NCBI GenBank assembly: GCA_023393485.1
Contig: JAEWLD010000103.1
Coordinates: 1-6,308 of the forward strand
Source of the DNA: Bacteroidota bacterium
Lineage (GTDB): Bacteria > Bacteroidota > Bacteroidia > Flavobacteriales > Flavobacteriaceae
DNA: 6,308 bases
Direction of reading: 5' to 3'
Position 1 is the stretch's first letter. Every line of letters starts with the position of its first letter. Below, one piece after another: positions 4,887 to 6,308 of this stretch. The translations under genes and the position numbers were made by a program. A model generated the notes under the pieces. It ran no database searches, was not told the origin of the DNA, and saw nothing but the letters and a program-made list of their open reading frames with translations.

Positions 4887-6308
4887 ATGAAAAAAATTAC
4901 CTTTTTTACAACACTGTTTCTGACGTTTGCCGCATTTGACCTATCGGCGCAATTCATCGTCAAGCCCACTTTTTTTGAAACCCTCGGCGTGTCGAACCAA
5001 GGACTTGTTTCGGGATATGTCGACCAGGCCGGCCCTTACGCAATCTGGAATGCCGATACGCAGGAATTCTACGAGATTGGCGGCGCTGCGCCGGGATTAG
5101 GCATTGGCGGCGCAACGAAATTTTCGTCTGACGGCAATTACCTCTCGGGAACAAACTGGACCGAACAGATCATTTCGACTGATTGGACGCGCCACGTACT
5201 TTCGGATTTCAATTACATTTTTAAGGCGATCGAATTTCCCGAAAATCAACCGAATTGGGGTTATGCCGCCGGCGAATCGCTCACCTTCAACGGAGAAGGA
5301 ATCGTCCTGAAAACCATGGACGGCGGCAACCATTGGATAGCAAAATGGATCGATAGCGGACAAAACGGGCTTGAAGCCATGAGCTTTCCAACAATGTATA
5401 CGGGATATGTAGGCGGATGGAACGGCTACTTCGGAAAAACCGCGGATGGCGGCGACAATTGGACAATGCTTTATCCGGCCGGTTCGGATGACGTCTATTA
5501 TTATAAAACGATTGTCTTCAGGGATGAAATGAACGGCGTAGTCACAGCCGAACTCGAATCGGGAACCTCAATGGTTTACCGCACGGCCGATGGCGGCGAA
5601 ACCTGGACCGCCGGAACCGGGCTGAACGGCGCGCCTGAAAAAATGTGTCATGCCGGCGACGGTGTCTATTTCGCGGTGAACACTTCAGGGAATATCCAAA
5701 AATCCACAGACGACGGCGCAACCTGGACAACAGTTTACGATGCGCCCGAAATGCTGCTCGGCATCAGTTTTTTCGACGGAATGACCGGAATTGCCACGGG
5801 TGAAATGTCGTGCTACAAAACAACCGACGGCGGCGATACCTGGTCGGCATTTACCGTAGCCGAAGGCGTGATGTTCCGCGACGTCAAATGGATTGACAGC
5901 ATGAACTTGGTGATGACAGGTACGCCCGATGTAATCTATTCATCGGCGGACGGCGGCCAAAGTTGGACTTGGGCAAACCAAACGATTTTCAATGGCGAGC
6001 CTGCCTTATATTCTGTCGCGGTCACGCCGCAAGCTGTCCACATTTGCGGATCGCAGGGAAACTTCTACAAAAAATCATTGATTTCAAGCCAAACCGTAGC
6101 CGAAATGTCGCGCTACAATATCGTTACACAGCAATGGACGGCACTGGGCAATCTCGGACAAACCGTAGACGGCACAACCAGCGCAGGCTATTGTATTTCA
6201 GGCGACGGAAACACTGTCGTTGGCAATTCGTGGGCAGATCCGGCAAATGGCAACGGCTATACGGTTTATGCGCACGGCTTTGCATGGAATCAAACCGAAG
6301 GTACAATC
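4887..6308 (+). CDS. Large secreted Asp-box (BNR) beta-propeller protein with HAF-like repeats, N-terminal part (runs off right edge)
   Basis: The frame is open from ATG 4887 to the last base, giving 474 residues with no stop. A classic signal peptide (MKKITFFTTLFLTFAAFDLSAQ, cleavage after 22) shows export. Six Asp-box motifs of the form [ST]-x-D-[GD]-G-x-x-W occur at residues 143-150, 185-192, 233-240, 273-280, 312-319 and 353-360, spaced 39-48 residues apart as expected for successive propeller blades (sialidase/BNR and Ycf48-like fold). Flanking segments at 51-91 and 409-449 are a different repeat resembling HAF/extracellular repeats, and a HAF-like HGFAWNQTEGT follows at 463-473. No catalytic residues of a sialidase or glycosidase are recognisable, so enzyme activity should not be assumed; adhesion or binding is more likely. 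A type IX secretion sorting domain would be expected at the unseen C-terminus. There is no Shine-Dalgarno sequence. Confidence 0.9.
   Translation, partial: MKKITFFTTLFLTFAAFDLSAQFIVKPTFFETLGVSNQGLVSGYVDQAGPYAIWNADTQEFYEIGGAAPGLGIGGATKFSSDGNYLSGTNWTEQIISTDWTRHVLSDFNYIFKAIEFPENQPNWGYAAGESLTFNGEGIVLKTMDGGNHWIAKWIDSGQNGLEAMSFPTMYTGYVGGWNGYFGKTADGGDNWTMLYPAGSDDVYYYKTIVFRDEMNGVVTAELESGTSMVYRTADGGETWTAGTGLNGAPEKMCHAGDGVYFAVNTSGNIQKSTDDGATWTTVYDAPEMLLGISFFDGMTGIATGEMSCYKTTDGGDTWSAFTVAEGVMFRDVKWIDSMNLVMTGTPDVIYSSADGGQSWTWANQTIFNGEPALYSVAVTPQAVHICGSQGNFYKKSLISSQTVAEMSRYNIVTQQWTALGNLGQTVDGTTSAGYCISGDGNTVVGNSWADPANGNGYTVYAHGFAWNQTEGTI
5313..5966 (+). repeat. Six Asp-box (BNR) repeats within the propeller protein
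   Basis: The coding sequence carries six copies of a T-x-DGG-x-x-W motif: TMDGGNHW, TADGGDNW, TADGGETW, STDDGATW, TTDGGDTW and SADGGQSW. The distances between successive copies are 42, 48, 40, 39 and 41 residues. Asp boxes sit on the turn between the outer strands of propeller blades and are mainly structural. Only the short motif is similar in DNA (often GATGGCGGCGA); the segments between have diverged, so this is an old protein repeat rather than a recent tandem duplication. Confidence 0.9.

Noticed and set aside
4887..6308. Sialidase or other glycosidase activity for the Asp-box protein
   Set aside because: Asp boxes are structural and occur in many non-enzymatic propellers; no arginine triad or other catalytic signature was recognised in the visible part.

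Overview
The window looks like chromosomal DNA from a member of the Bacteroidetes, most likely a Flavobacterium-like Flavobacteriaceae. Three things point there: a -7 box of the Bacteroidetes type (TAnnTTTG) in front of a gene with no Shine-Dalgarno sequence, a membrane-spanning TPR/AraC regulator of a form common in flavobacteria, and a secreted beta-propeller protein. The base composition is more balanced than in the very AT-rich flavobacteria. No RNA genes, insertion sequences, CRISPR arrays or phage genes were seen.

Left part (1-1890, minus strand): a compact four-gene operon read right to left. It encodes an exported thioredoxin-fold protein (CAPC active site), an ApbE-type FAD:protein FMN transferase, a small DUF4266-type lipoprotein ending in GGGCGCN, and the N-terminal 102 residues of a DUF3570-type protein that runs off the left edge. 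The first three genes overlap by 14 and 8 nt, and only 7 nt separate the last two. This gene set recurs as a unit in bacteria and suggests an envelope redox or flavin-dependent system of unknown purpose. Both DUF proteins carry a short segment resembling the ApbE acceptor motif (D-x-x-[ST]-G-A-[ST]), and this ApbE has no signal peptide.

Middle (1891-2066): a 176-bp divergent intergenic region with two perfect inverted repeats (CTTAAG-N5-CTTAAG, and a 10-bp-arm repeat next to the -7 box of the rightward gene). These are plausible operator sites.

Right of the divergence (2067-4738, plus strand): two tandem related genes overlapping by ATGA. The first is a complete one-component membrane regulator (signal peptide, periplasmic TPR-like region, one TM helix, cytoplasmic AraC-type HTH). 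The second has the same layout but stops just after the TM helix and has no DNA-binding domain.

Far right (4887-6308, plus strand): the first 474 residues of a large secreted protein open to the window's end. It has six Asp-box (BNR) blades, flanked on both sides by copies of another repeat type resembling HAF/extracellular repeats. It looks like one propeller inserted within, or sandwiched by, another repeat array. The C-terminus, where a type IX secretion sorting domain would be expected, lies outside the window.
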